Below are positions 46,616 through 55,234 of a stretch of DNA of 64,000 bases, one piece after another (position 1 is the first letter of the stretch; every line of letters begins with the position of its first letter). A program made the position numbers and the translations under genes. The DNA is taken from positions 2,277,001 through 2,341,000 of the forward strand of contig NZ_CP106793.1 in NCBI RefSeq assembly GCF_025642135.1. The letters are read 5' to 3'. The notes beneath the pieces were generated by a model. It worked only from the letters and a program-made list of their open reading frames with translations, did not search any database and was not told the DNA's origin. Source of the stretch: Streptomyces cynarae. GTDB lineage: Bacteria; Actinomycetota; Actinomycetes; Streptomycetales; Streptomycetaceae.

Positions 46616-46640
46616 AGACCAGCGGGCAGAGAGAGACGCC

Positions 46641-48596
46641 TCAGCGGTTCCAGGAGCGACGGGCCTCGGCGACCCGGGTGAGCACTCGGTCGAGCACCTG
46701 GCTGCCCTTCGGAAGCCTCGGGGGCTCGTAGGTCCAGGCGTGCCCGACCCAGGGGTCCGCGAGATGGTCGTCGGGCACCGGGGTGAGCCGCAGCAGTGAT
46801 CGCCAGAGCGGGTCGAGCAGCGGTCCGTAGGCGGCCGCGTCCTCCCGGTCGGCGACCATCATCAAATGGACACCGACGTCCGGGCCTTCGTCCGCAAGGT
46901 AGCGCAGCTGGTTCACGGCCCGGTCGTCGAAGCCGTGGGGGAAGTCGTTGACGATCAGCAGTTGCTGGGCCGTGTCGAGGCCGGGCGGCAGGGAGTCGGA
47001 CGCGCCGCCCCGCACCGCCATCTGCACCAGGTCGACGCGCTGGGTGAGCCGGGTCAGCACGTCGGCCACCCCCGAGGCACCGCCGGCGGGCGCAGTGGCG
47101 AGCACCCCGGAGTGCACGAGGGGCGCGAGCGCGGAAACGCCCGAGCCCGCCGGGTCGATGACGTGCACCGCGAACGCGCCGGGCGGGTACACGGCAAGCA
47201 GCCGGGCCGCCTGCGTGACCGCCACATCCATGGCGAGGCGGCGCAGCTCGTCCGGGTCCACGAGCGGGTCGGGGGATCCGGAACGGCCGCTGTCGATCCA
47301 CAGACCGCGCTGCAGTGGCAGCCTGACCAGCATGGGAATGCGGAGGCTCTCGCTCTCGGGCAACTGCAGATCGCCGAGGCGCACGGCCATGGGGAGGTCC
47401 CTCGGTACCCGGTAACCCTGCCAGACGGGGCTGTCCCAGCGTGCGAACGCCTCAGGCAGCGCCGGTTCGACGACGTCGGACTCGGCGATGAGCTGGGTGA
47501 GGTCACGGTCGAGCGCGGCTCTCGCCTGGTTGACGAGGTGGGTGTGCTTGGCCTGGGCCGCGTCGCGTGCGGCATCGCCCTGCCCGCCGAGGCGGGCGCG
47601 CGGATCGGCCAGGGCCTTGTCCAGCTCCTGCTCAAGACGCGAGTCGGCGAAGTCGACGGCGCTGCGGTACGCGGCCACCGTACGCGCCAGGTCCTCGAAC
47701 ATGCCCCACACCTGGTTGTACAGGCGCTCCTCCATGGACCAGCCCGTCGCGTCGCCCGCGACCGGCTGCGCGGCCTGACCGGCCGGCTCGGAGGGCGGGG
47801 GCGGCGGCGTGGCCTGGCGGCCGGGGTGGCGGTAGTCGACCGGCCCGCTCAGAGCGGGCTGTGCGACAGGGACCGGGGCGTCGGTGACGTCGTACGGGGA
47901 CCCCTGCTGCGGTACGCCGACAGGCCCCTGGTGCTGCGCCGGCGCCACGGTGCCGGGTGGCCCCTGGGGAGGCGCGGGGGCGGTCGCCTGCCGTGTGCGG
48001 TCGCCCTTGGGCAGGCGCGGCGGAGGCGGGGCCACCGAGCGGGCCAGGCCCTGCACCACCGCTTCGTTGATGCCGTCCGCGAGTTGCCGGGCTTCGGGCA
48101 GGCTCTGGTCCGTGAAGAGCGCGGCGAGCCCGCCCGCATATCCCTGGCCGACCGCACGCACCTTCCAGTCGCCCTGCCTGCGGTAGATCTCCAGTGCGAT
48201 GACGGCGGACTCGGAGTCCAGACCGGTGATGCGGTAGGTGGCGACCTGGGAGCCGTCGAGGCCGGTGACCGCCAGCGAGGGGGCGGCGACGGCGCCGAAT
48301 CGCACCGGGCCGCCGATGCCGGTCGGCAGGGCCAGCAGCACCGTGACGCGATGCGCGCGCTCCGGGAGGGCGTCCAGGTCGAAGGCGAGGCGGTGGTCGG
48401 CTGCCGCCTGCCTGGAGACCTCCAGACCCGGCAGGATGGGCTTTCCCGGATGGGCGACCCACTCGGTGCCGGGCACTCTGCCCTGCTCGTCGCTGAGCGT
48501 GGCCCCGGCCACGATCGGCGTGCCGGCCGACACCCGGACCTCAAGTCGGACCTGGGGAAGCGGATGGTTCTGTCCCCGGACCAGCTCGGCCGTCAT
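46641..48596 (-). CDS. TerD-domain protein with C-terminal ATPase-like region
   Basis: A 651-residue multidomain protein. Residues 1-190 are a TerD beta-sandwich (RLEVRVSAG..., LALPTGIGGPVRFG, ALEIYRRQGDWKVRAVGQGY). Residues 195-290 are a Pro/Gln-rich linker. Residues 295-400 look helical. Residues 415-651 (LRIPMLVRLPLQRGLWI, LLIVNDFPHGFDDRAVNQL, GVHLMMVADRED) resemble the C-terminal half of FtsK/HerA-type ATPases but lack a Walker A motif. Such TerD fusions occur in tellurite/stress islands. Downstream of terD by 45 bp, it is probably cotranscribed with it. The function is unknown. Confidence 0.85.
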   Translation of the reverse strand: MTAELVRGQNHPLPQVRLEVRVSAGTPIVAGATLSDEQGRVPGTEWVAHPGKPILPGLEVSRQAAADHRLAFDLDALPERAHRVTVLLALPTGIGGPVRFGAVAAPSLAVTGLDGSQVATYRITGLDSESAVIALEIYRRQGDWKVRAVGQGYAGGLAALFTDQSLPEARQLADGINEAVVQGLARSVAPPPPRLPKGDRTRQATAPAPPQGPPGTVAPAQHQGPVGVPQQGSPYDVTDAPVPVAQPALSGPVDYRHPGRQATPPPPPSEPAGQAAQPVAGDATGWSMEERLYNQVWGMFEDLARTVAAYRSAVDFADSRLEQELDKALADPRARLGGQGDAARDAAQAKHTHLVNQARAALDRDLTQLIAESDVVEPALPEAFARWDSPVWQGYRVPRDLPMAVRLGDLQLPESESLRIPMLVRLPLQRGLWIDSGRSGSPDPLVDPDELRRLAMDVAVTQAARLLAVYPPGAFAVHVIDPAGSGVSALAPLVHSGVLATAPAGGASGVADVLTRLTQRVDLVQMAVRGGASDSLPPGLDTAQQLLIVNDFPHGFDDRAVNQLRYLADEGPDVGVHLMMVADREDAAAYGPLLDPLWRSLLRLTPVPDDHLADPWVGHAWTYEPPRLPKGSQVLDRVLTRVAEARRSWNR

Positions 48597-48641
48597 CGCC
48601 TCGTCCCCCTGCGTCGCTTCTTGTGCCGGGCGTCCGGCCGC

Positions 48642-49220
48642 CTACAGGTGCGGCAGGATCGCCGGCATGAGGTCCTGGAAGGTGCGGCCGTTGGCCGGGG
48701 TGCCGAGAGCCGTCATCGTCCAGCTCCCGCCCGCACGGTGCACCTTCGCCATGATCTGCGCGGTGTAGGCGCCGCCGCCCGCGAGTGTGTAGCGGGCCAG
48801 TTCCTGGCCGTTGGTCTCGTCGACGAGGCGGCAGAACGCGTTCTGCACCTCCTGGAACGTCTGGCCCGTGAACGAGTTCACGGTGAAGACGATCTGGTCG
48901 ATGTGGACCGGGACGCGCTGGAGGTCGACAAGGATCGCCTCGTCGTCGCCGCCCTGGCCCACACCACCGACGAGGTTGTCACCGGTGTGCCGGACGGAAC
49001 CGTCGTCGCTCACGAGGTGGCGGAAGAAGACCACGTCCACGGGCTGCTTGTCCGCGAACAGGACCGCTGACGCGTCCAGGTCGATCTCCCGGGTGCGCGA
49101 ACCGAACAGCCCGCGTCGGGGAGCGGCCTGCCAGCCGAGCCCCATGCGCACCGCGGTCAGCGTGCCTCCGTCGTTCTTCTGAAGACTGATGGCCTGACCC
49201 TTGGTCAAGTTGACGGTCAC
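48642..49220 (-). CDS. TerD family protein
   Basis: A 192-residue cytoplasmic or membrane-associated calcium-binding protein of the tellurium/stress resistance group. VNLTKGQAISL, GLGWQ, EIDLDASAVLF and the Ca2+ loop GDNLVGGVGQGGDDEAI are typical. The GTG at 49220 follows GAGGGG; the frame upstream is not family-like. A DNA-damage-type promoter lies about 55 bp upstream (49276-49298), so the gene and the following TerD fusion may be induced by DNA damage. Confidence 0.94.
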   Translation of the reverse strand: MTVNLTKGQAISLQKNDGGTLTAVRMGLGWQAAPRRGLFGSRTREIDLDASAVLFADKQPVDVVFFRHLVSDDGSVRHTGDNLVGGVGQGGDDEAILVDLQRVPVHIDQIVFTVNSFTGQTFQEVQNAFCRLVDETNGQELARYTLAGGGAYTAQIMAKVHRAGGSWTMTALGTPANGRTFQDLMPAILPHL

Positions 49221-49275
49221 GCGCTGTTCCCCTCTCGAGCGTCCCCTGTTGGCCGCGGACTCCGCGGATGTCAAA

Positions 49276-49298
49276 ACCCTACGCAGCGGCACTGACAG
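49276..49298 (-). promoter_or_regulatory. RecA-NDp/PafBC-type promoter of terD
   Basis: The minus strand reads CTGTCAGTG (49290-49298), 8 nt, TAGGGT (49276-49281), matching tTGTCRGtg-N8-TAnnnT in all positions except the first, weakly conserved T. The leader to GTG 49220 is about 50 nt. Confidence 0.7.
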
Positions 49299-49378
49299 TG
49301 CCGAACCCCGGCTCGCGCTTTGTGTCGGTCTTGCAACACACCAGGCGCGTACCGGGGTCCGGCACCGTGGTGGGGACG

Positions 49379-51523
49379 TCAGGCCAGCCCCGCCTCCCTC
49401 ATCTGGCGCAGTTCCTTCTTCATCTCGGAGACTTCGTCGCGCAGCCGGGCCGCGATCTCGAACCGCAGGTCCGCGGCGGCGGCCCGCATCCGTTCGGTCA
49501 GCTCCTCGATCTGCTCGGCGAGTTCGGCGGCCGGGCGGTCGGTCGGGACCGTCTCCTTGGCCTTCGCCTTGCCCTTGGCCGGCTTGACCCCCTTGACCGC
49601 GTGGTTGGCGAGTGCGGGCACCGGGCTCTTGGTGCCCTTGCCGTCCTTCGCGTTGCGGTAGCCCGTGCCCAGCAGCTGTTCCGTGTCGACGTCCTCGCGG
49701 GCGATCTGCGCCACGATGTCGTTGATCTTCTTGCGGAGCGGCTGCGGATCGATGCCGTTCGCCGTGTTGTACGCGACCTGCTTCTCCCGGCGGCGGTTGG
49801 TCTCGTCGATGGCCTTCTCCATCGCCGGGGTGATCTTGTCGGCGTACATGTGGACCTGGCCGGAGACGTTGCGCGCCGCGCGGCCGATGGTCTGGATGAG
49901 CGAGGTGCCCGAGCGCAGGAAGCCCTCCTTGTCAGCGTCGAGGATCGCCACCAGGGAGACCTCCGGAAGGTCGAGTCCCTCCCTGAGGAGGTTGATGCCG
50001 ACCAGGACGTCGAACTCGCCCGACCGCAGCTCCCGCAGCAACTCGACACGGCGCAAGGTGTCGACGTCGCTGTGCAGGTAGCGCACCTGGATCCCGAGCT
50101 CCAGGAAGTAGTCGGTGAGGTCCTCGGCCATCTTCTTGGTGAGCGTGGTGACCAGGACGCGCTCGTCCTTCTCGGTGCGCTTGCGGATCTCGTGCACCAG
50201 GTCGTCGATCTGGCCTTCGGTGGGCTTGACCACCACCTCGGGATCTACGAGGCCGGTGGGGCGGATGATCTGCTCGACGACGCCGTCCGAGCGGGACAGC
50301 TCGTACGTTCCCGGGGTTGCCGACAGGTACACGGTCTGGCCGATGCGCTCCTGGAACTCCTCCCACTTCAGCGGGCGGTTGTCCAGTGCGGAGGGCAGCC
50401 GGAAGCCGTGCTCGACGAGGGTGCGCTTGCGGGAGGCGTCACCCTCGTACATGGCACCGATCTGCGGCACGGTGACGTGCGACTCGTCGATGACGAGCAG
50501 GAAGTCCTCCGGGAAGTAGTCCAGCAGCGTGTTCGGCGCGGAGCCGGGCTCGCGGTCGTCGAAGTGCATCGAGTAGTTCTCCACCCCGGAGCAGGTGCCG
50601 ATCTGGCGGAGCATCTCGATGTCGTACGTCGTGCGCATCCGCAGCCGCTGGGCCTCGAGGAGCTTGCCCTGCTTCTCCAGCTCGGCGAGGCGCTCCTCCA
50701 GCTCCTTCTCGATGCCCCTGATGGCCCGCTCCATGCGCTCGGGGCCGGCGATGTAGTGGGAGGCCGGGAAGACGTACAGCTGCTCGTCGTCGCTGATGAC
50801 CTCGCCGGTCAGCGGGTGGAGGGTGGACAGGGCCTCGATCTCGTCGCCGAACATCTCGATCCGGACGGCCAGCTCCTCGTAGACCGGGAAGATCTCGATG
50901 GTGTCGCCGCGCACCCGGAAGGTGCCGCGCGTGAACGCCATGTCGTTGCGCGTGTACTGGATGTCGACGAAGCGGCGCAGCAGCTCGTCGCGGTCGATCT
51001 CGTCGCCGACTCTGAGGCTGACCATCCGGTCCACGTACTCCTGAGGAGTACCGAGGCCGTAGATGCAGGAAACGGAGGCGACCACGACCACGTCACGACG
51101 GGTGAGCAGCGAGTTGGTGGCGGAGTGGCGCAGGCGCTCCACCTCCTCGTTGATCGAGGAGTCCTTCTCGATGTACGTGTCCGACTGGGGGACGTATGCC
51201 TCGGGCTGGTAGTAGTCGTAGTACGAGACGAAGTACTCGACCGCATTGTTCGGCAACAGCTCGCGGAACTCGTTGGCCAGCTGGGCGGCCAGCGTCTTGT
51301 TCGGCGCCATCACCAAGGTGGGACGCTGAAGCCTCTCGATCATCCACGCGGTGGTCGCGGACTTGCCGGTGCCGGTCGCGCCCAGCAGGACGACATCCTT
51401 CTCACCTGCGCGGATGCGCTTTTCCAGCTCGGCGATGGCCGTGGGCTGGTCACCGCTGGGCTGGTAGGGGCTGACGACCTCGAAGGGCGCCACCGTGCGT
51501 TCGATCTGTGAAACGGGCCGCAT
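49379..51523 (-). CDS. uvrB: excinuclease ABC subunit B
   Basis: Damage-verifying helicase-like subunit of nucleotide excision repair, 714 residues. Walker A GATGTGKS (48-55), the beta-hairpin [10 protein letters not shown] (101-110), helicase motifs DESHVTVPQ and QTIGRAARN, and the C-terminal UVR domain are present. The insert before it ([14 protein letters not shown]) is a Lys-rich linker. ATG 51523 follows its -10 element by 7 nt, so the message is probably leaderless. Confidence 0.97.
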   Translation of the reverse strand: MRPVSQIERTVAPFEVVSPYQPSGDQPTAIAELEKRIRAGEKDVVLLGATGTGKSATTAWMIERLQRPTLVMAPNKTLAAQLANEFRELLPNNAVEYFVSYYDYYQPEAYVPQSDTYIEKDSSINEEVERLRHSATNSLLTRRDVVVVASVSCIYGLGTPQEYVDRMVSLRVGDEIDRDELLRRFVDIQYTRNDMAFTRGTFRVRGDTIEIFPVYEELAVRIEMFGDEIEALSTLHPLTGEVISDDEQLYVFPASHYIAGPERMERAIRGIEKELEERLAELEKQGKLLEAQRLRMRTTYDIEMLRQIGTCSGVENYSMHFDDREPGSAPNTLLDYFPEDFLLVIDESHVTVPQIGAMYEGDASRKRTLVEHGFRLPSALDNRPLKWEEFQERIGQTVYLSATPGTYELSRSDGVVEQIIRPTGLVDPEVVVKPTEGQIDDLVHEIRKRTEKDERVLVTTLTKKMAEDLTDYFLELGIQVRYLHSDVDTLRRVELLRELRSGEFDVLVGINLLREGLDLPEVSLVAILDADKEGFLRSGTSLIQTIGRAARNVSGQVHMYADKITPAMEKAIDETNRRREKQVAYNTANGIDPQPLRKKINDIVAQIAREDVDTEQLLGTGYRNAKDGKGTKSPVPALANHAVKGVKPAKGKAKAKETVPTDRPAAELAEQIEELTERMRAAAADLRFEIAARLRDEVSEMKKELRQMREAGLA

Positions 51524-51530
51524 GGAATCA

Positions 51531-51553
51531 ACCGTACGACCCCGCACTGACAA
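51531..51553 (-). promoter_or_regulatory. RecA-NDp/PafBC-type promoter of uvrB
   Basis: The minus strand reads TTGTCAGTG (51545-51553), 8 nt, TACGGT (51531-51536), an exact consensus match. The -10 ends 7 nt before the uvrB ATG. Confidence 0.85.
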
Positions 51554-51563
51554 CGGGGGCCGG

Positions 51564-52433
51564 TCACAAGTTCTGAGGGGTGCGGGAGCTCCGGTGTCCG
51601 GCGCGCGGGCCGGAGCGGGACAGCGGACGGCGTCCCATGCCCGTGGGGGCCGGCTCGGGGTGAGCCGGTACGCCGGGCTTGCGCTCGACGATCCGTCCGG
51701 GCTTGCCCATGACCATCATCGGGTCGAAGAGCACGACCACGCCGGCCAGGACCAGGAAGACGATCGGGCCGATCATCATGGGGGCGAGCAGGGTCGCGGG
51801 CGAGTCGCCGCCCGGGCTTCCGGCGGCGCCGTGCAGGTGGACGCTGACGGCGGCCATGCCGGTGTAGTGCATGCCGCTGACGGCGAGTCCCATGACGAGG
51901 CTCGCGCCGATGCTCCAGAGAAATCCACGGACCTGTCCGGCGGCCCACAGAGCGGCGGTCGCGGCGACCACCGCTATGACGACGGAGGCGGCGACTGTGA
52001 GGGTGTTGTACTCGAGCACGCCGTGCAGGCGCATCCCGGCCATGCCCAGATAGTGCATCGAGGCGATGCCCAGACCGGTGATGGTGCCGCCGGTGAAGAG
52101 CGCCACTCCGGTCGCGCCCCGGTAGCCCACGATGAAGACGCCGATCCCCACCATGACGATGGCGACGCCGAGGCTCGCGAAGGTGATCGCCCTGTCGTAG
52201 TGGATGGGGGTCTCCTTGACGGTGAAACCCATCATGGCGACGAAGTGCATGGTCCATATGCCGGACCCGATGGCGGCCGATCCCAGGGCGAGCCAGCCGG
52301 CCCGCCAGGACTGGGCGACCAGCATCGATCTGGTGGTGCAGCGCAGACCGAGCGCGCCGCCGAGGCTGGCCATGAGGTACGCCACCACCGGTGTGACGAG
52401 TCCGTAGCTGAAGCCGTCGACGGTGCCCTGCAT
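51564..52433 (-). CDS. MHYT-domain integral membrane protein
   Basis: A 289-residue protein with seven predicted membrane helices and three MHYT signatures: MHFVAM, MHYLGM and MHYTGM. MHYT domains are thought to bind copper and sense O2, CO or NO, and are usually joined to GGDEF/EAL or kinase domains. Here there is only a 50-residue polar C-terminal tail ([12 protein letters not shown]...), so the output partner is unknown. It is transcribed alone, 41 bp past the uvrB start region. Confidence 0.93.
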   Translation of the reverse strand: MQGTVDGFSYGLVTPVVAYLMASLGGALGLRCTTRSMLVAQSWRAGWLALGSAAIGSGIWTMHFVAMMGFTVKETPIHYDRAITFASLGVAIVMVGIGVFIVGYRGATGVALFTGGTITGLGIASMHYLGMAGMRLHGVLEYNTLTVAASVVIAVVAATAALWAAGQVRGFLWSIGASLVMGLAVSGMHYTGMAAVSVHLHGAAGSPGGDSPATLLAPMMIGPIVFLVLAGVVVLFDPMMVMGKPGRIVERKPGVPAHPEPAPTGMGRRPLSRSGPRAGHRSSRTPQNL

Positions 52434-52709
52434 GCGCGGCTGCCCTTCCCACCCTGATGGTCTCTGATTCCGGAAAATACCCCCGTCCCCAGGCCGTGAC
52501 GACGGTCAGGGCTGAGGCAGAGAGTATGACCCTCACCGGGGCGGTCGAACGATTTTCCGGCAAAGAATCACGGCGCTTCCGCACTTGTGCGGCGCCTGTG
52601 ACCAGTGTCGGGCAATCCCGGTCCACTTGCGTCCCTGCTGTGTCCGAGCCACCGGGCTCCGTGCTGCCATCCTGGCAATTCCGTGACCAACCGGACACCA
52701 GGAGTGAGC
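52434..52709. other. divergent intergenic region
   Basis: 276 bp between the MHYT gene (-) and the phosphodiesterase gene (+). The sequence TTTTCCGG occurs twice (about 52472-52479 and 52552-52559). I see no gene and no clear promoter match. Confidence 0.4.
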
Positions 52710-53582
52710 ATGTACGCGCGCGTTGCCGCCGCCACGATCACGGCCCTCTTCGGGCTCGGCGTCGCCATACTGCCCACCCCGCACGCCCGCGCCTCGGGCG
52801 ATCAGAGCCCGGTCGTCATCGCCCACCGCGGCGCTTCGGCGTACGCGCCGGAGAACACGCTGGCCGCCGTCGACAAGGCGGCCGCCATGGGCTTCAGGTG
52901 GGTCGAGAACGACGTGCAGCGCACCAAAGACGGCCGGCTCGTGGTCATCCACGACGCGACGCTGGAGCGCACGACCGACGTCAAGCAGCTGTTCCCCGAC
53001 CGGTCGCCCTGGCGGGTGAAGGACTTCACCGCCGAGGAGATCGCACACCTGGACGCGGGAAGCTGGTTCGGCCCCCGGTACACGGGCGCCCGCGTGCCGA
53101 CGCTGCAGCAGTACATGGAGCGTGTGTCCCAGCATCACCAGAGCCTGCTCCTGGAGATCAAGAACCCGGAACTGTATCCGGGGGTCGAGCGGCAGATCCT
53201 CAAGCTGCTCGGCAACGAGGGCTGGCTCGACGCGGACCACCTCAGGAACCGGCTGATCGTCCAGAGCTTCAGCGCGGACAGCGTGCGGATGGTCCACGAC
53301 CTGCGCCCAGGGATCACCACCGCTTACCTGGGCACGCCGCCCACGACGGAGCTGCCCCTGTACGCGCGGTTCGCCGACCAGATCAACTCGTCGCAGACCA
53401 AGCTGTCCGCCGGCTACGTCTCCGCGGTCCACGCCCTCAATGGACCGCACGACCGGCCGATGAAGGTGTTCGCCTGGAACGTCGACACCGCGGAGGCGGC
53501 CCGACGGGTCTGCGGCTTCGGCGTGGACGGCATCATCACGAACGCGCCCGATGTGGTGCAGGCCGTGATCGGCGCTCACTGA
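52710..53582 (+). CDS. secreted glycerophosphodiester phosphodiesterase
   Basis: It hydrolyses glycerophosphodiesters to glycerol 3-phosphate and an alcohol outside the membrane. 290 residues: signal peptide (cleavage near ARA-SG, about residue 28), then the GDPD barrel with AHRGASAYAPENT, WVENDVQRTKDG and VIHDATLERTT carrying the catalytic His pair and metal-binding Glu/Asp. ATG 52710 follows AGGAG. It probably scavenges phosphate and glycerol from phospholipid head groups or teichoic acid (inference). A glpQ-type name would fit. Confidence 0.93.
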   Translation: MYARVAAATITALFGLGVAILPTPHARASGDQSPVVIAHRGASAYAPENTLAAVDKAAAMGFRWVENDVQRTKDGRLVVIHDATLERTTDVKQLFPDRSPWRVKDFTAEEIAHLDAGSWFGPRYTGARVPTLQQYMERVSQHHQSLLLEIKNPELYPGVERQILKLLGNEGWLDADHLRNRLIVQSFSADSVRMVHDLRPGITTAYLGTPPTTELPLYARFADQINSSQTKLSAGYVSAVHALNGPHDRPMKVFAWNVDTAEAARRVCGFGVDGIITNAPDVVQAVIGAH

Positions 53583-53630
53583 ATCGGCGGCGCGCGGCGC
53601 ACCGCGCCGCCCTGTCCGCGCCCGGGGCCG

Positions 53631-53653
53631 TTGTCAGTGCCGCGCCGTACGGT
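53631..53653 (+). promoter_or_regulatory. RecA-NDp/PafBC-type promoter of ogt
   Basis: TTGTCAGTG (53631-53639), 8 nt, TACGGT (53648-53653), an exact consensus match on the plus strand. The -10 ends 6 nt before ATG 53660, giving a leaderless message. Confidence 0.85.
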
Positions 53654-53659
53654 AGGCGC

Positions 53660-54214
53660 ATGGACAGTCATGGGCAGGACGAGCAGCAACTGGTGTGGAC
53701 CGTCGTCCCCACCGACATCGGCCCTCTGCTGCTGGCCGCCACACGCGAGGGCCTGGTGAACGTGGTGTTCCACGCCTCGGACGCCGTGCGCGACAAGGCC
53801 CTGGAGCGGCTCGCGTCCCGGCTCGGGACCGAGCCCGTGGAGAACCCCCGCTCACCGCTGCTGGCAGAGGCGATACGCCAGGTGACGGCGTACTTCGCAG
53901 GCAGGCTGCACGACTTCGCGCTGCCCCTGGACTGGTCCCTGATCACCGGATTCAACCGCCAGGTACTGCGCGAGCTGGCCTCCGGCGTGCCGTACGGCAC
54001 GGTGGTGGGATACGGCGACCTGGCCGGCCGGGTCGGTCAGCCGGGCGCCGCCCAGGCCGTGGGTGTGGCGATGGGATCGAATCCGCTGCCGGTGGTGGTG
54101 CCGTGCCACCGCGTGGTCGAGAGCGGCGGCGGCATCGGTGGGTTCGGAGGAGGGCTGGAGACCAAGCGGAAGCTGCTGGCGCTGGAAGGGGTCCTGCCGG
54201 AACCGCTGTTCTGA
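53660..54214 (+). CDS. ogt: methylated-DNA--protein-cysteine methyltransferase
   Basis: A suicide repair protein that removes O6-methylguanine by transferring the methyl group to its own cysteine. 184 residues; the active site PCHRV with the acceptor Cys is preceded by VPYGTVVGYGDLAGRVG (recognition helix) and MGSNPLPVV. The open frame extends upstream but the DNA-damage promoter directly before ATG 53660 fixes the start. The gene has its own promoter and lies near uvrB. Confidence 0.95.
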   Translation: MDSHGQDEQQLVWTVVPTDIGPLLLAATREGLVNVVFHASDAVRDKALERLASRLGTEPVENPRSPLLAEAIRQVTAYFAGRLHDFALPLDWSLITGFNRQVLRELASGVPYGTVVGYGDLAGRVGQPGAAQAVGVAMGSNPLPVVVPCHRVVESGGGIGGFGGGLETKRKLLALEGVLPEPLF

Positions 54215-54328
54215 TCCGGTCCGCACCGTTCTGCGCCCAGGTGATGTTGTCTCCGGACCTCGTAAGGGTTTGGCCGGGTGCGCCGCCCGCCAGAGATGAG
54301 AGAAGACCCGGAGACAGGAGGCAGGCGC

Positions 54329-55234
54329 GTGCTGGTGGTGTCCGAAGAGGTGCGGGAGGCGCTCGCCGCCCGTCGGCCGGTGGTGGCTCTGGAGTCGACG
54401 ATCATCGCGCACGGGCTGCCGCGCCCGCGCAATCTTCAGGTAGCGCTGGAGTTGGAGGACGTGGTCCGGCAGGAGGGTGCCGTACCGGCGACGATCGCGG
54501 TGCTGGACGGTCGGGCCCATGTCGGCCTCGGCAAGGACCAGGTGGAACGGGTCGCGAACGAGGACGGGATCCGCAAACTGGGCCATCGTGATCTGCCCCT
54601 CGCGGTGGCGGCGGGCGTCAGCGGGGCGACGACGGTGTCCGCGACGGCGCTGCTGGCCTCCCTCGCGGGTGTACGGGTGTTCGCCACGGGCGGGCTGGGC
54701 GGGGTCCACCGGGAGTGGACGGTGACCCAGGACGAGTCCGCCGACCTGGGCCTGCTGGCGCGGACCAGGATCACCGTGGTCTGTGCGGGCGTGAAGTCGA
54801 TCCTGGACGTTCCCGCCACTCTTCAGCGCCTGGAGACGCTGGGTGTGGCGGTCGCCGGATACCGCACGGACCGCTTCCCGGGCTTCTACCTGTCCGACTC
54901 CGGCCATCCGGTCGACTGGACGCTGGAGACGCCCGGGCAGGTGGCGGAGGTCATGCGGGCGCAGGACACGCTCGGCGCCCCCCAGTCGGCGCTCATCGTC
55001 GCCAATCCGGTGCCGGAGGCGGAGCAGCTCGATCCGGAGCTTCACGCGCGCGTGCTCGCCGACGCGCTGACCGCGTGCGACGAGGAAGGGGTCACCGGTC
55101 AGGCGGTCACACCGTTCCTGCTGGACTATCTGGTGCGGCAAACCGACGGCGCGTCGCTCAGCGCCAATCTGGCGGCTGTGCGCGGGAACGTACGGCTCGC
55201 GGCACGCATCGCGGCGGCCTGGGCGGGGGCGTGA
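54329..55234 (+). CDS. psuG: pseudouridine-5'-phosphate glycosidase
   Basis: It cleaves the C-C bond of pseudouridine 5'-phosphate, giving uracil and ribose 5-phosphate. 301 residues with ALESTIIAHGLPRP (conserved Glu), the TRITVVCAGVKSILDVPATL segment with the catalytic Lys, and GVSGATTVSAT. GTG 54329 has AGGAGG 8 nt upstream; an ATG 17 codons earlier lacks a ribosome site. It overlaps the kinase gene (GTGA), forming the two-step pseudouridine degradation operon in which the kinase makes its substrate. Confidence 0.95.
   Translation: MLVVSEEVREALAARRPVVALESTIIAHGLPRPRNLQVALELEDVVRQEGAVPATIAVLDGRAHVGLGKDQVERVANEDGIRKLGHRDLPLAVAAGVSGATTVSATALLASLAGVRVFATGGLGGVHREWTVTQDESADLGLLARTRITVVCAGVKSILDVPATLQRLETLGVAVAGYRTDRFPGFYLSDSGHPVDWTLETPGQVAEVMRAQDTLGAPQSALIVANPVPEAEQLDPELHARVLADALTACDEEGVTGQAVTPFLLDYLVRQTDGASLSANLAAVRGNVRLAARIAAAWAGA

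Noticed and set aside
52603..52630. GTGTCGGGC upstream of the glycerophosphodiesterase gene as a damage-type promoter
   Set aside because: The -10 position reads TCCACT, which breaks the essential TA, and the -35 half is also weak.
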